A stretch of 34,887 nucleotides of DNA from a virus. Below, piece after piece: positions 16,775 through 25,550 of the stretch (position 1 is its first letter; the number at the start of each line of letters is the position of its first letter). The stretch is from the IMG/VR virus record IMGVR_UViG_3300042691_049967, positions 1 to 34,887 of that record. One strand, given 5' to 3'. The notes beneath the pieces are model-generated. The model searched no databases. It was not told where the DNA came from and saw only the letters and a program-made list of their open reading frames with translations. The translations under genes and the position numbers were made by a program.

Positions 16775-18806
16775 TTGCTGCCCAGAAACAGGTCTAAAGC
16801 CAGTAACAAGAGTACGGCACATATCGCCATCTATTGTTATTTCGCGCCCAAACGTATTCCTTGAGCGCCTTCCTTTAAGCGAAAATCGCGAAAAGGCTAT
16901 TGCTTTCAAATGCTCAATGCAAAGAAGCGGTGGAAAAAAAGATTACGAATTCAAAGTTGGGCTAACTGGTTCATCAAGCCGTTTTCTTCAGGGCATACAG
17001 GCAGTTGGTACGAGCATCGCTCCAGGAAATATTTCCGGTGTGAGAAGTCCCGGTCGTTCTACTGTATTTTCTGCAATAACACCTGGAGGTGGAAACCTTC
17101 CAGGTGCACCAGGATTTGGTGCATTGAAACCAGAGCGTGGGTACAGGTGCCCTGAGGGGTATCAGTACGGCGGTCGCTTCACCGACTCAAGATTCTCAAC
17201 TTGCGGAAAACAGTTGTTTGACCTTCCTGGAGCAATCGGGAGAGCGATTGGACGAGCGCTTCAAGCTGCAAATGGAAGAAACATTCGACAGAGCACATCT
17301 GGCCGTGAGGTGGGAGCATTAGCTGTAAGTGGCGACATAATCCAAAGCAGAGCACCGCAAATACCTAAAGTCACAGCAGCTAACCGTGGTAGAAGGGTGT
17401 CGGCTGTTAACGAGCTCGTTTCCCAGCTTGGCTCTGCAGTTGACCCATATACAAGACTGGTGCGTAGAGACGGTTTTATTCTAGAGCCAGTTGTAAGTGC
17501 CGCCGTACTTAGGACAGTTCCAGATAACAGAGACATGGAAGGTGCAACATATATTCTAAGCGCACTGAGTCCTGACTCTATTGGAAATGACGAAATGGGC
17601 CTACTGTCAAATACTGGTGTTGACTCAATTGTTTACGCTCTTAATGGTGGTTCTTCAATATCTCTCAGCAAAGCCAGACCTCTTACTGTTGGAGAGCGAA
17701 GAAAGCTCGGAAAAACAATTAGCGCCGCTGAGAAGATGCAGAAAACAGATGACCCAACCGAAAGATTGCGTTTCATAGCTGATGAGATGGGCGATGGCCT
17801 TCTTTATAGCGAAAAGTTTTCAGGAATATCAAATCCAAACGAGATTGTTAGTGCGAAGATTCCAGGCGGAGAGCGTAAAAAGAATATACGTCGCTGGATG
17901 CTTGAGTCTTTCTATGCAAAAAGAAAAAAGCCGAAAGCTGGAAAACAGACAGATGAACAGATTGAACCAACTGAGAGAATTAAAAATCTCGCAGCAGCTG
18001 TAAGACATTTAAACGCTGGTGGTTCAATTGAGAATGTTGATGCAGTTATCCGCTCTGAAGCAGTTAAAAGAAGCACTCTTTATAAGACTGGAAAGATTAA
18101 AAACGGAGTCATCTTGCACGAACGTGCAGATGGTCAAACAGTATTTGAAATAGAATCTCAAAAAGACTTTGAACAACTTGGTGCAGCGTTTGCATCTGAG
18201 CTACAACGCTCAATGGGGCTTATTGCTCCAAAGGTGAGAATTGCTGGCACTGGGAGAAGACGACCGTACATGCTTGGCGAAACACAAGATATTGAATCGG
18301 AATCAGTTCAACAGCGTGGCACTTCAATTGCCGAATTGCCAGCAGAAGATATTCTTGGAATAGTAATCGCTGATTATCTAACCGATACGACTGGTAGGAA
18401 CCCATCGAATATTTCACCAGTTTCGGTTTCTGGGAAGATGCGAGCTGTATCTTCTATTAACCCGGGCTCTGGTCTTGCTGGAATGAGCCAATCAGAAATC
18501 CGCAACAGACGACAAATGTCGTTAAATGATTTCTTCAATAGAAGACAACGAGCCGCATATGAACAATACTTTGCTAACCTAAAGACTGCACAACGCAAAA
18601 AAGCTCTTGCTTTATATCAACAACTTCTTGACAGAGCTCAGGATTTTGACTTTGCCAGATTCAGGCAAACACTGGCAGTTGATGGTGCTTTAAATGAAGC
18701 AGAAAAAATTCACCTTGAAATAATGGGAACAATATTTAAACAAAGACTAAACACACTGAAGTCATCTTCTGGTGTTTTAAAGAAAATCCTTGGTTTGACT
18801 AAATGA
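16752..18806 (+). CDS. Modular protein with Cys-x17-Cys module and degenerate kinase-like domain
   Basis: The start is GTG 16752, supported by AGGA at 16741-16744 and overlap with the previous gene. The 684-aa product has a G-Y-R-C-P...F-T-D...C module (C133-C151), followed by the amphipathic basic helix I-G-R-A-I-G-R-A-L-Q-A-A, closely matching the next gene's N-terminus. Residues about 450-555 resemble the fold of phage/bacterial HipA- or PI3/4-kinase-like proteins: a beta hairpin, an A-S-E-L helix with G-L-I-A-P-K-V, an R-R-P-Y-M-L-G-E hinge, then D-Y-L-T-D-T-T-G548-R-N550-P-S-N553. Active relatives usually have D-R-H-P-x-N there, so the catalytic Asp and His look replaced and only the last Asn kept. 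V-S-G-K-M (559-563) follows immediately. The last 110 residues are helical. Family assignment of the kinase-like part is tentative; it may be a pseudokinase or an unrelated fold. Confidence 0.75.
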   Translation: MKTTSLSNCCPETGLKPVTRVRHISPSIVISRPNVFLERLPLSENREKAIAFKCSMQRSGGKKDYEFKVGLTGSSSRFLQGIQAVGTSIAPGNISGVRSPGRSTVFSAITPGGGNLPGAPGFGALKPERGYRCPEGYQYGGRFTDSRFSTCGKQLFDLPGAIGRAIGRALQAANGRNIRQSTSGREVGALAVSGDIIQSRAPQIPKVTAANRGRRVSAVNELVSQLGSAVDPYTRLVRRDGFILEPVVSAAVLRTVPDNRDMEGATYILSALSPDSIGNDEMGLLSNTGVDSIVYALNGGSSISLSKARPLTVGERRKLGKTISAAEKMQKTDDPTERLRFIADEMGDGLLYSEKFSGISNPNEIVSAKIPGGERKKNIRRWMLESFYAKRKKPKAGKQTDEQIEPTERIKNLAAAVRHLNAGGSIENVDAVIRSEAVKRSTLYKTGKIKNGVILHERADGQTVFEIESQKDFEQLGAAFASELQRSMGLIAPKVRIAGTGRRRPYMLGETQDIESESVQQRGTSIAELPAEDILGIVIADYLTDTTGRNPSNISPVSVSGKMRAVSSINPGSGLAGMSQSEIRNRRQMSLNDFFNRRQRAAYEQYFANLKTAQRKKALALYQQLLDRAQDFDFARFRQTLAVDGALNEAEKIHLEIMGTIFKQRLNTLKSSSGVLKKILGLTK

Positions 18807-21800
18807 AAAACGTTTCACTCATCGAAGACAGAAAAAACGGCGGAGTATTTGCAGCCGTCGTCGTTGGCCCAAATGGGGTTAAGGCCTACGGTGCAACCGG
18901 TCAGGGTGCCACATGGGCAGCGTGGGTGAATTCTGAAAAGCTTTCAATGCAGGAAATTGAATCAGCACTTGATACAACACTTATTGTCAAAAAACCAAAA
19001 CTTGGGAAGAACATTGATACCGATGATTTTGCTGGCGTGTTTGATGCGGAAACACTAAGTCTTTTTAAATCAGACATCAGTACAAAACAGTTGATTCAAT
19101 TCGTTGAAACAAAATCTGAACCATATGAATCGCGAAACGAAGATTTTGCGTTTGAAATGGAACACATGTTTGCAGAAGAAGAGAACATATCAAATTGGCC
19201 GATTACTGATGTTTCACTAGCAAGTATTGATGTTGCGTACAAGATGCATGCGGTTCAATATAAGGCAAAAGCATTCAATCTTGATAGACGAGCATCATCA
19301 ATGCTTATTCAGATTAAAGGCGCTCGGGCGATATGGGACCCAGATATGCCGGGCGGTGGCGGTTACAGATGCCCAGATGACACACCTAATGGTGGACAGT
19401 TTACAAACCGACTTGGAACTGGTTGCTCGTTTGGTGTTATGCGAAGAATTGGTCGCGGACTTCAAGCTGCAAGCCTCAGGGACATAACACAAGGTGTTCA
19501 AGGTGTTGATAATGAAGCTCAGCAAAGAGCTATTTACAATCTTGGACGAGCACTTGAACAACGTGGGGCAAAAAGACAAGAAGACCTCCAAAGCAAATTC
19601 AAGAGACGCACTGAGCGTAGAGTCCGAAAAATGTCGGCCAAGGATAAGAAGCGCAATGGCGCACCAAGCTTCTCACAGATTTACCAAGCACTTAATCCAG
19701 AAATGGCCAGAAGAGACCGTGCTCGAATAGCTGTAGGAAACGTCCTATCCCGTGTTGGGCAGGATATGTCAAATGCTGGCCATGTTCGTGCGCAATCCAG
19801 ACGTCTTGCAAGAAAAGCAAAAACACCACAAGAACGCCCATGGACAAAGATTCTTGATACGTCAATCACTCCAGAGCAAAGAACATTTGGTGGTCGTCTA
19901 GACACTAATTATGGTGGCATCAAAGATACAAAGAGTCTTGCGACAATGGATTTTGACTCAATGATGATTGGCGAACCAACACTTCGTGCTGCATATGGAG
20001 ACGCTGTTGTTGATGAAGCATTAGCAAACGGCGAAGATATACCACTATTCATAACACCTTCAGAGTTTGCACAACTTTATAGCGCTGATGTGCCAACCAT
20101 AATGAGCTGGAATAAATCTGTAATGGCAAGCAATGCGCTTTCTGATGGCAGAACAGCGGCCGATATTGTTGACTTAACGCGCGCAGAAGTTGATGCATTG
20201 AGAGCAGATAAAGGCGCGTATGTAAACTTCAACTCATTCATTGATGTTGATATACCGACATCCCTGCGCAAACCAGGAAAAAATGGAAGAAGACCAATAC
20301 CAGAATCAATATCAAATCTTGGCCACGTGGTTATTGTTGATGAAAATGGTGGACTAAAGCAATGGTTTAATCTTCAAGAGATGATGCCAATGTCTGCTTT
20401 TGACAAGGGCGAAGACGGAAGCAGCTTTACACAACACCCACTCTCTGACTTGCTTGCTTCAAATGGGAGAAAACTTAAGCCACTACACCCATCGCTAAAA
20501 ACATATCTTTCAAAAAACCCAGATACCCTCCTTGCTCCGCATGAACTTTTAGCTCTTCACGAAACAAATTCGGATGGCAAAAATCTCAACCAAATGGTTG
20601 ATGACTATGTGAATGTCATGAATCCACTGATTGCGCCAGCTAATTTCAAACTGGTTCGAATGACGGATGATGAATTCCGTAAAACTTTTCCTAAAGAATA
20701 CAAGAACCCAAATGCAGATGAACGTGAAAGTCGTTTTTCTCGTTTTGCAAGCACTCTTAGACAAGCTGCAGACAGGGTGATTGACCCGGGTAGCCGCAGA
20801 CAAGCTCGTCGTAGCCGTCAAAGCGCCCAGCAAGCCACTCCACAGGCTACAGCTCAGGCTAGTGCTCCGTCCACAGCGAAAGCACCAAGGCGCTCTACTC
20901 GTGGCAAGGCACCAAAAACCAGCGGAATAATTGAAAGGTTCCGCGAGAATCAAAACGAGCGCTTAAGAAGAAGGACTGTCGCGAAGCGGAGAACAGCAAA
21001 GGGAAGAAAACCAAGCCCAACTGATACAAGAATTGAAAGAGCTGCAAAGCGCTACAGAAGAAGAGCTAACAGGCTTGCAGAAATTCCAGACCAACCAGAG
21101 GATTACACAACATATTCAGCTGGATTACCAGACCCAGCACGAGGTCTAGCTGGATTGGTTCGGCCATCTGGTTCGGACCAGAGTGATATTCCAGAAATGT
21201 TCAGATTGGATAATCCAACGCTAATTGGCGTTCGTTCTAGAGTGCCTGAAATTAATGATGCATTTAGTGCTAATGCAAAACCTGAATCATCAAACGGTGT
21301 CTATGAAGCAATTGAGTTTTTGGACAGAAGAAGTCGCGAGGGAAATGGTGTTGATGGAACGAGACCAAGTGTTGAAAAATTTGACGTTGATTACATGGGC
21401 TTACTTTCAACTGCGGTTGACAATAGCGCTATGCAGATGTCAGACGTCCTGCAAGACGACAGACTTAATGGAACAAATAGACTAAGGCAAGTTACTTTAA
21501 AGCCGAATGTTGAATGGACTTTTGTTGATGGAATTCCTGTAGCAATTGAGGATAAGGCCAATGGCATATATCACCAGTTCAGCATGGATGGGAAAAATCA
21601 CTTATTCACAGTAAGAACAGACACCGACCCGACAACCAACATGGTGACCGACACTGTCGTAGCAAGTGACTTTACGCGCGACCAAATTCTCGGTAGAGGA
21701 AAGCGTGGCTCACTAAGACAACGTCTGCAATCAAGGCGTCGAGTATTTGCGCCTGGTTCCCCAGCGGCCTCACCTGTGACGCCTCTAGGTGGTCAGTCGC

Positions 21801-24800
21801 TTCGAGCAAGAACTAGAACAGTATTGCAAGATAAGACAAACCCTGGATTCCAATTTGGCAAGAATACAACTGGAATAAAACTTCTCCCTAGCTACACACA
21901 GCAACAAATTGATGCATTGATAAATGCCTCAACCATTGAGCTTGATGACCATCTTGATAGATGGAGAAGAAGACTCGGAATAACAGACTTGTCATTGCCA
22001 ATTGATGAAAGCGATGTGCAGAAATATCTCACCACATTGCGTAGCACGGACCCAAAGCGTGCTGCAATGAACGCAAACGACTGGCACAACACACTAATGC
22101 TCTCTGAGGTTATATCTAGAAACGACCATACATTAATTGATTACCTCAAACCACAAGCTAGACAAGCTGTTGTTACTAGAGCTGGAGTTCCGATTGACGG
22201 AACAGTTAATCCAAATAAATCGCGTCCTATCGGTGCTCCTAGCTTTGGAACTGTTACGCCATCTACTCCAACAACTCCACCGAGCACCCCTGGTGGTGGA
22301 ACAAGTGTTCCAAGAGCTCCGCGCGGGCCACGCACTCCTTCAACTCCACCGACACCTGTTGCTCCTGTTTCTCCTGTTGCCCCTGTTACTCCATCGGCTC
22401 CACCAACGCCGAGTGCTCCATCACCAGCACCAGTCTCGCCTGTTCCGACTGCGCCAAGTGCAGTAACTCCAACGGCTGTTCCACAACCATCAGCAATTAG
22501 TCCACTGCCAACACAAGTTGGTCCAGTAAGTGGTCCAATAATTGAACCGGGTGTTGGCAATCCTTCTGCCGGAATAACATTTGTTCCTCAACTTGGAATG
22601 TATTTTGATTCCAACACTGGAGAATATTTGGAAGACCTATCAGGACTTCCAGTTGATGAGTCGGTTGTTGTTCCTGACAAACCAATAGACGAATCAAAGA
22701 CAGATTATCCAAAAGTCAAACTTGCTGGAACTCTTGAACAGTTCATTGTTGCTCCAGGCGTTGATACAAATCCTTTAAGAAAACAAGTCAAGAAACAGCA
22801 AAATCCAACCAGAGCTTACACCGCTGGAATTTTCGATACCTTCAGAAAAGCGGCGAATGCATACAAGCTGGTTGCAAGCGGGCCTCAAATGCCAAGATAC
22901 GAAGCTCACTCAATGCCAAACATTGTGAGAATTGACCTGCGCGAGATGCCAGATAATCCAGCACAGCATGCAGAAGCAATACTCGAGCAAACTCTAAATC
23001 AAATTGAAAGTACAGGTGAAGTACTCGGTCCAAGCATCAGCAATGTTGATGCAATTAGGCAAAAGCTTGCAGACATCCAGTCTGGGACTCTAACCATGAC
23101 TCCAGCAGAAGCAGTGGCATTTATTCACGATAGCCCTTATTCTTCGCCCACATATTACGGACTTTCAGGAGAGGACCCACTTTTCTGGAAAGGTGTTGTC
23201 TATGTTGATGCTGGTGGCTGGCGTGGCAGAGGAAGAGTCATTGACCTTTCCCCATTGAATGAAGCGCTAACAGCAGAGGAAGAATACAGAAGAGAATATC
23301 TAAAGCATAAAAATGATATAGATAATGGAGTCACGCTTGACCCTGTTGTATCTGCGCAACTTGAAAATCTCAAATCTGACGCGGCGGTAGCGTGGGATAA
23401 AGCGGCGAATGAAATCATTCAAAAATATGAGTCATTCGCAAACGCAAGAGACCAAGCTTTAAATTCTTTTAGAATTAAAAAATCAAAAACTGCAAAAGAC
23501 GACTTCATCATAAATGGCTATAAAGCCGAGTTGCTTAAAGCTGTAATTGATAGGGAAATATTGCCAAACCCATTTGCTATGGCGGCCGTTGGTGAAACAA
23601 AACGTGCACAAATGCAAAAACGTGCACGTAACTTCAATCGCCGTCGTAGAGCAGTAAATGCACGACTAGCTTCTGGCGGAAGACGCAATACTGGCTTGTA
23701 CGATAATGACCCAGATGTCCTTGACCCATGGAAATCTGCAACGCCACCACTTGCACCTAGAACATCGGATGTAATTGAAAATCTAAGCAAGACCCATAAG
23801 TCAGAAGGAATATTTGATGACGCCACACAAGGCGTATCACAATTCACTGATGAGCAAATTTTGATGCTTTCTCAAATGGTTGAGCAGATGGACGATGCTG
23901 TCGTTACAGGAAAAGTGAAAGGACCAGCTGGAACCGATATCGAAGAGAAAGAGTATCTTGATACAGGCCAAGCTCATCTTGCAACAATTTGGTATTACAA
24001 CGGATGGGATGCACTTCCAGTTCTCATCAACGAAGAAGAAGCAAGACAGATGCTTTCTAGTACTGATGCCAACGGCAAACCTATGGCTGTTGCTGTTACA
24101 AGAGGTGTGAATGGTACTGCATCTGAACAAATCCAGTATGTAAATGATGCGTTGCGCGGAGACAGGTTTATACCTGGCACTGGCGGAAGCGCAGCGGGAA
24201 GAGGTGAATATTTTACTTCTTCACCCAATTCTTGGAGCCATTACCATGGTGGTAACGGCGGAACAATAATTGGTGTTGTGCCAAAAGATTCAAATATTGT
24301 GTCCCAAGATTCATTCAAGAATTCAATAGACATTGCATTAACACCCGGAACTAAAGAACTTTTTTCAATATTTGGCAATCCGCAAAATGGAAGCAACAGA
24401 GCGGCAGCGATTGACCCATCAAGCAAATTGTTCTCAATGTCAAGCATTACACGCGACCCATCTACTGGCATGTATGACCAAAATGAATTGGCAAAACTTC
24501 AATCTGAAATTGATACCCTCATGCAGGTTGGTAATCCAATTCCAAAGAACACGCCAGGCTCGGATGGCTCGTGGGGTAGGGGCACAATTGAAAGTACTTT
24601 GGCAATAACCGACACAAGGACTGACCTGAAAAACAAACAGGGAATGTTCGCAGAACTTGACCCGCAAGCTACGGTTGAACAAATCCAAGAAGCGGTTGAA
24701 AAGCGCGCTTACTATAACGCCTGGACCAGACAGCATCTTCAATGGATGCTCCAATTAGCTCAAATGCATAGAGATGAATCTGGACAGGATTCAGCATCTG

Positions 24801-25153
24801 CAAAAGAATATAATAAGGGTCTACAGCGTGCAATGAGAATGCTGACGCATATGACCCCAGAGAACCGCGCCTCGCTTATGGGCGTCGACGCGATGTACAT
24901 TGACTCACAACGCTCGGGTACGACTGAATACCTGTTTACGCCGAGTCAAGTATGGAACGGCGATAATATCTCTGGAAGTAATTACACAAACGGTCTTGCA
25001 AATGGAGCAGCAAGCAGAATTTTAGTCCTAAATCGCTCGGCTATGATTTACTTCAATGACCCAGTTAATCACTATAGGGACTGGAAGACAATCCTAAGCT
25101 CCATCACGTATCCTGATGGGACGACAGCGCTAAGACCAGGGATGAATTGGTGA
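18803..25153 (+). CDS. Giant modular protein (2116 aa) with basic and Pro-rich linkers and ADP-ribosyltransferase-like segment
   Basis: ATG 18803 overlaps the previous stop as ATGA, so translation is probably coupled. A small N-terminal domain (about 1-55) precedes a Cys-x17-Cys module (C190-C208) and the helix R-R-I-G-R-G-L-Q-A-A-S, paralogous to the preceding gene. Residues about 660-760 are extremely Arg/Lys-rich, likely disordered and nucleic-acid binding. Residues about 1148-1240 are a Pro/Thr/Ser/Val-rich linker with T-P-S-T-P and A-P-V-S-P-V repeats. Near the C-terminus, V-A-V-T-R1767-G-V, then G-R-G-E-Y-F-T-S1806-S and a T-I-I-G-V-V-P strand resemble the core of ADP-ribosyltransferase-type toxins. 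The final acidic catalytic residue was not identified, so this is tentative. No strict S-G-x-M motif was found, unlike its neighbours. The other domains are not recognised. The frame is intact throughout. Confidence 0.8.
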   Translation: MKNVSLIEDRKNGGVFAAVVVGPNGVKAYGATGQGATWAAWVNSEKLSMQEIESALDTTLIVKKPKLGKNIDTDDFAGVFDAETLSLFKSDISTKQLIQFVETKSEPYESRNEDFAFEMEHMFAEEENISNWPITDVSLASIDVAYKMHAVQYKAKAFNLDRRASSMLIQIKGARAIWDPDMPGGGGYRCPDDTPNGGQFTNRLGTGCSFGVMRRIGRGLQAASLRDITQGVQGVDNEAQQRAIYNLGRALEQRGAKRQEDLQSKFKRRTERRVRKMSAKDKKRNGAPSFSQIYQALNPEMARRDRARIAVGNVLSRVGQDMSNAGHVRAQSRRLARKAKTPQERPWTKILDTSITPEQRTFGGRLDTNYGGIKDTKSLATMDFDSMMIGEPTLRAAYGDAVVDEALANGEDIPLFITPSEFAQLYSADVPTIMSWNKSVMASNALSDGRTAADIVDLTRAEVDALRADKGAYVNFNSFIDVDIPTSLRKPGKNGRRPIPESISNLGHVVIVDENGGLKQWFNLQEMMPMSAFDKGEDGSSFTQHPLSDLLASNGRKLKPLHPSLKTYLSKNPDTLLAPHELLALHETNSDGKNLNQMVDDYVNVMNPLIAPANFKLVRMTDDEFRKTFPKEYKNPNADERESRFSRFASTLRQAADRVIDPGSRRQARRSRQSAQQATPQATAQASAPSTAKAPRRSTRGKAPKTSGIIERFRENQNERLRRRTVAKRRTAKGRKPSPTDTRIERAAKRYRRRANRLAEIPDQPEDYTTYSAGLPDPARGLAGLVRPSGSDQSDIPEMFRLDNPTLIGVRSRVPEINDAFSANAKPESSNGVYEAIEFLDRRSREGNGVDGTRPSVEKFDVDYMGLLSTAVDNSAMQMSDVLQDDRLNGTNRLRQVTLKPNVEWTFVDGIPVAIEDKANGIYHQFSMDGKNHLFTVRTDTDPTTNMVTDTVVASDFTRDQILGRGKRGSLRQRLQSRRRVFAPGSPAASPVTPLGGQSLRARTRTVLQDKTNPGFQFGKNTTGIKLLPSYTQQQIDALINASTIELDDHLDRWRRRLGITDLSLPIDESDVQKYLTTLRSTDPKRAAMNANDWHNTLMLSEVISRNDHTLIDYLKPQARQAVVTRAGVPIDGTVNPNKSRPIGAPSFGTVTPSTPTTPPSTPGGGTSVPRAPRGPRTPSTPPTPVAPVSPVAPVTPSAPPTPSAPSPAPVSPVPTAPSAVTPTAVPQPSAISPLPTQVGPVSGPIIEPGVGNPSAGITFVPQLGMYFDSNTGEYLEDLSGLPVDESVVVPDKPIDESKTDYPKVKLAGTLEQFIVAPGVDTNPLRKQVKKQQNPTRAYTAGIFDTFRKAANAYKLVASGPQMPRYEAHSMPNIVRIDLREMPDNPAQHAEAILEQTLNQIESTGEVLGPSISNVDAIRQKLADIQSGTLTMTPAEAVAFIHDSPYSSPTYYGLSGEDPLFWKGVVYVDAGGWRGRGRVIDLSPLNEALTAEEEYRREYLKHKNDIDNGVTLDPVVSAQLENLKSDAAVAWDKAANEIIQKYESFANARDQALNSFRIKKSKTAKDDFIINGYKAELLKAVIDREILPNPFAMAAVGETKRAQMQKRARNFNRRRRAVNARLASGGRRNTGLYDNDPDVLDPWKSATPPLAPRTSDVIENLSKTHKSEGIFDDATQGVSQFTDEQILMLSQMVEQMDDAVVTGKVKGPAGTDIEEKEYLDTGQAHLATIWYYNGWDALPVLINEEEARQMLSSTDANGKPMAVAVTRGVNGTASEQIQYVNDALRGDRFIPGTGGSAAGRGEYFTSSPNSWSHYHGGNGGTIIGVVPKDSNIVSQDSFKNSIDIALTPGTKELFSIFGNPQNGSNRAAAIDPSSKLFSMSSITRDPSTGMYDQNELAKLQSEIDTLMQVGNPIPKNTPGSDGSWGRGTIESTLAITDTRTDLKNKQGMFAELDPQATVEQIQEAVEKRAYYNAWTRQHLQWMLQLAQMHRDESGQDSASAKEYNKGLQRAMRMLTHMTPENRASLMGVDAMYIDSQRSGTTEYLFTPSQVWNGDNISGSNYTNGLANGAASRILVLNRSAMIYFNDPVNHYRDWKTILSSITYPDGTTALRPGMNW

Positions 25154-25154
25154 C

Positions 25155-25550
25155 ATGAAAAAAAATATGGTTGACATCTACGAGCTTGACCCAGTTTCTT
25201 TTGAGGTACAAGACACTAATTCAAGAATTCTCATTAACGCATTTGACGATTACGCTGCATTAATAAAATTTCCGCCATTTTCTCTTGAAAAGAACATTGA
25301 TAAAGCTAAAGCTTTCATCAAAGACGTTAGAGAAGTTCATTACAAATATTCAGCAGAACCAATTTTTGAAGAAAGTTTTCGCCCATACAAGAGTATTGAA
25401 AAACAGTACTCAGACATGCTCGCAATGGCAAGAAAATATCGTGAAGATTCTGATGGACGAATTGATACAGCGGCAAAAATTTATCAAAACGAAAACCCTG
25501 ACGAGCAACTTTCTGTGGATGAAGCTATCGGTGGACATTTGGAGTTGTGA
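25155..25550 (+). CDS. Hypothetical protein (131 aa)
   Basis: The product is a mostly helical, charged protein with no membrane segment or recognised motif. It begins two bases after the stop of the 2116-aa gene and ends overlapping the next gene as TGATG. Both junctions indicate an operon with coupled translation. The ribosome site before ATG 25155 is weak. It is rich in Tyr and Lys in the middle (Y-K-S-I-E-K-Q-Y), with a Glu/Asp-rich tail. Sitting between two giant proteins, it could be a chaperone or partner for one of them, but the sequence gives no direct evidence of that. Confidence 0.65.
   Translation: MKKNMVDIYELDPVSFEVQDTNSRILINAFDDYAALIKFPPFSLEKNIDKAKAFIKDVREVHYKYSAEPIFEESFRPYKSIEKQYSDMLAMARKYREDSDGRIDTAAKIYQNENPDEQLSVDEAIGGHLEL

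Noticed and set aside
22141-22560. 139-codon minus-strand frame rich in Gly/Thr/Val
   Set aside because: It is the antisense of the Pro-rich linker; the Gly/Thr repeats mirror the CCA/CCT codons of the real gene.
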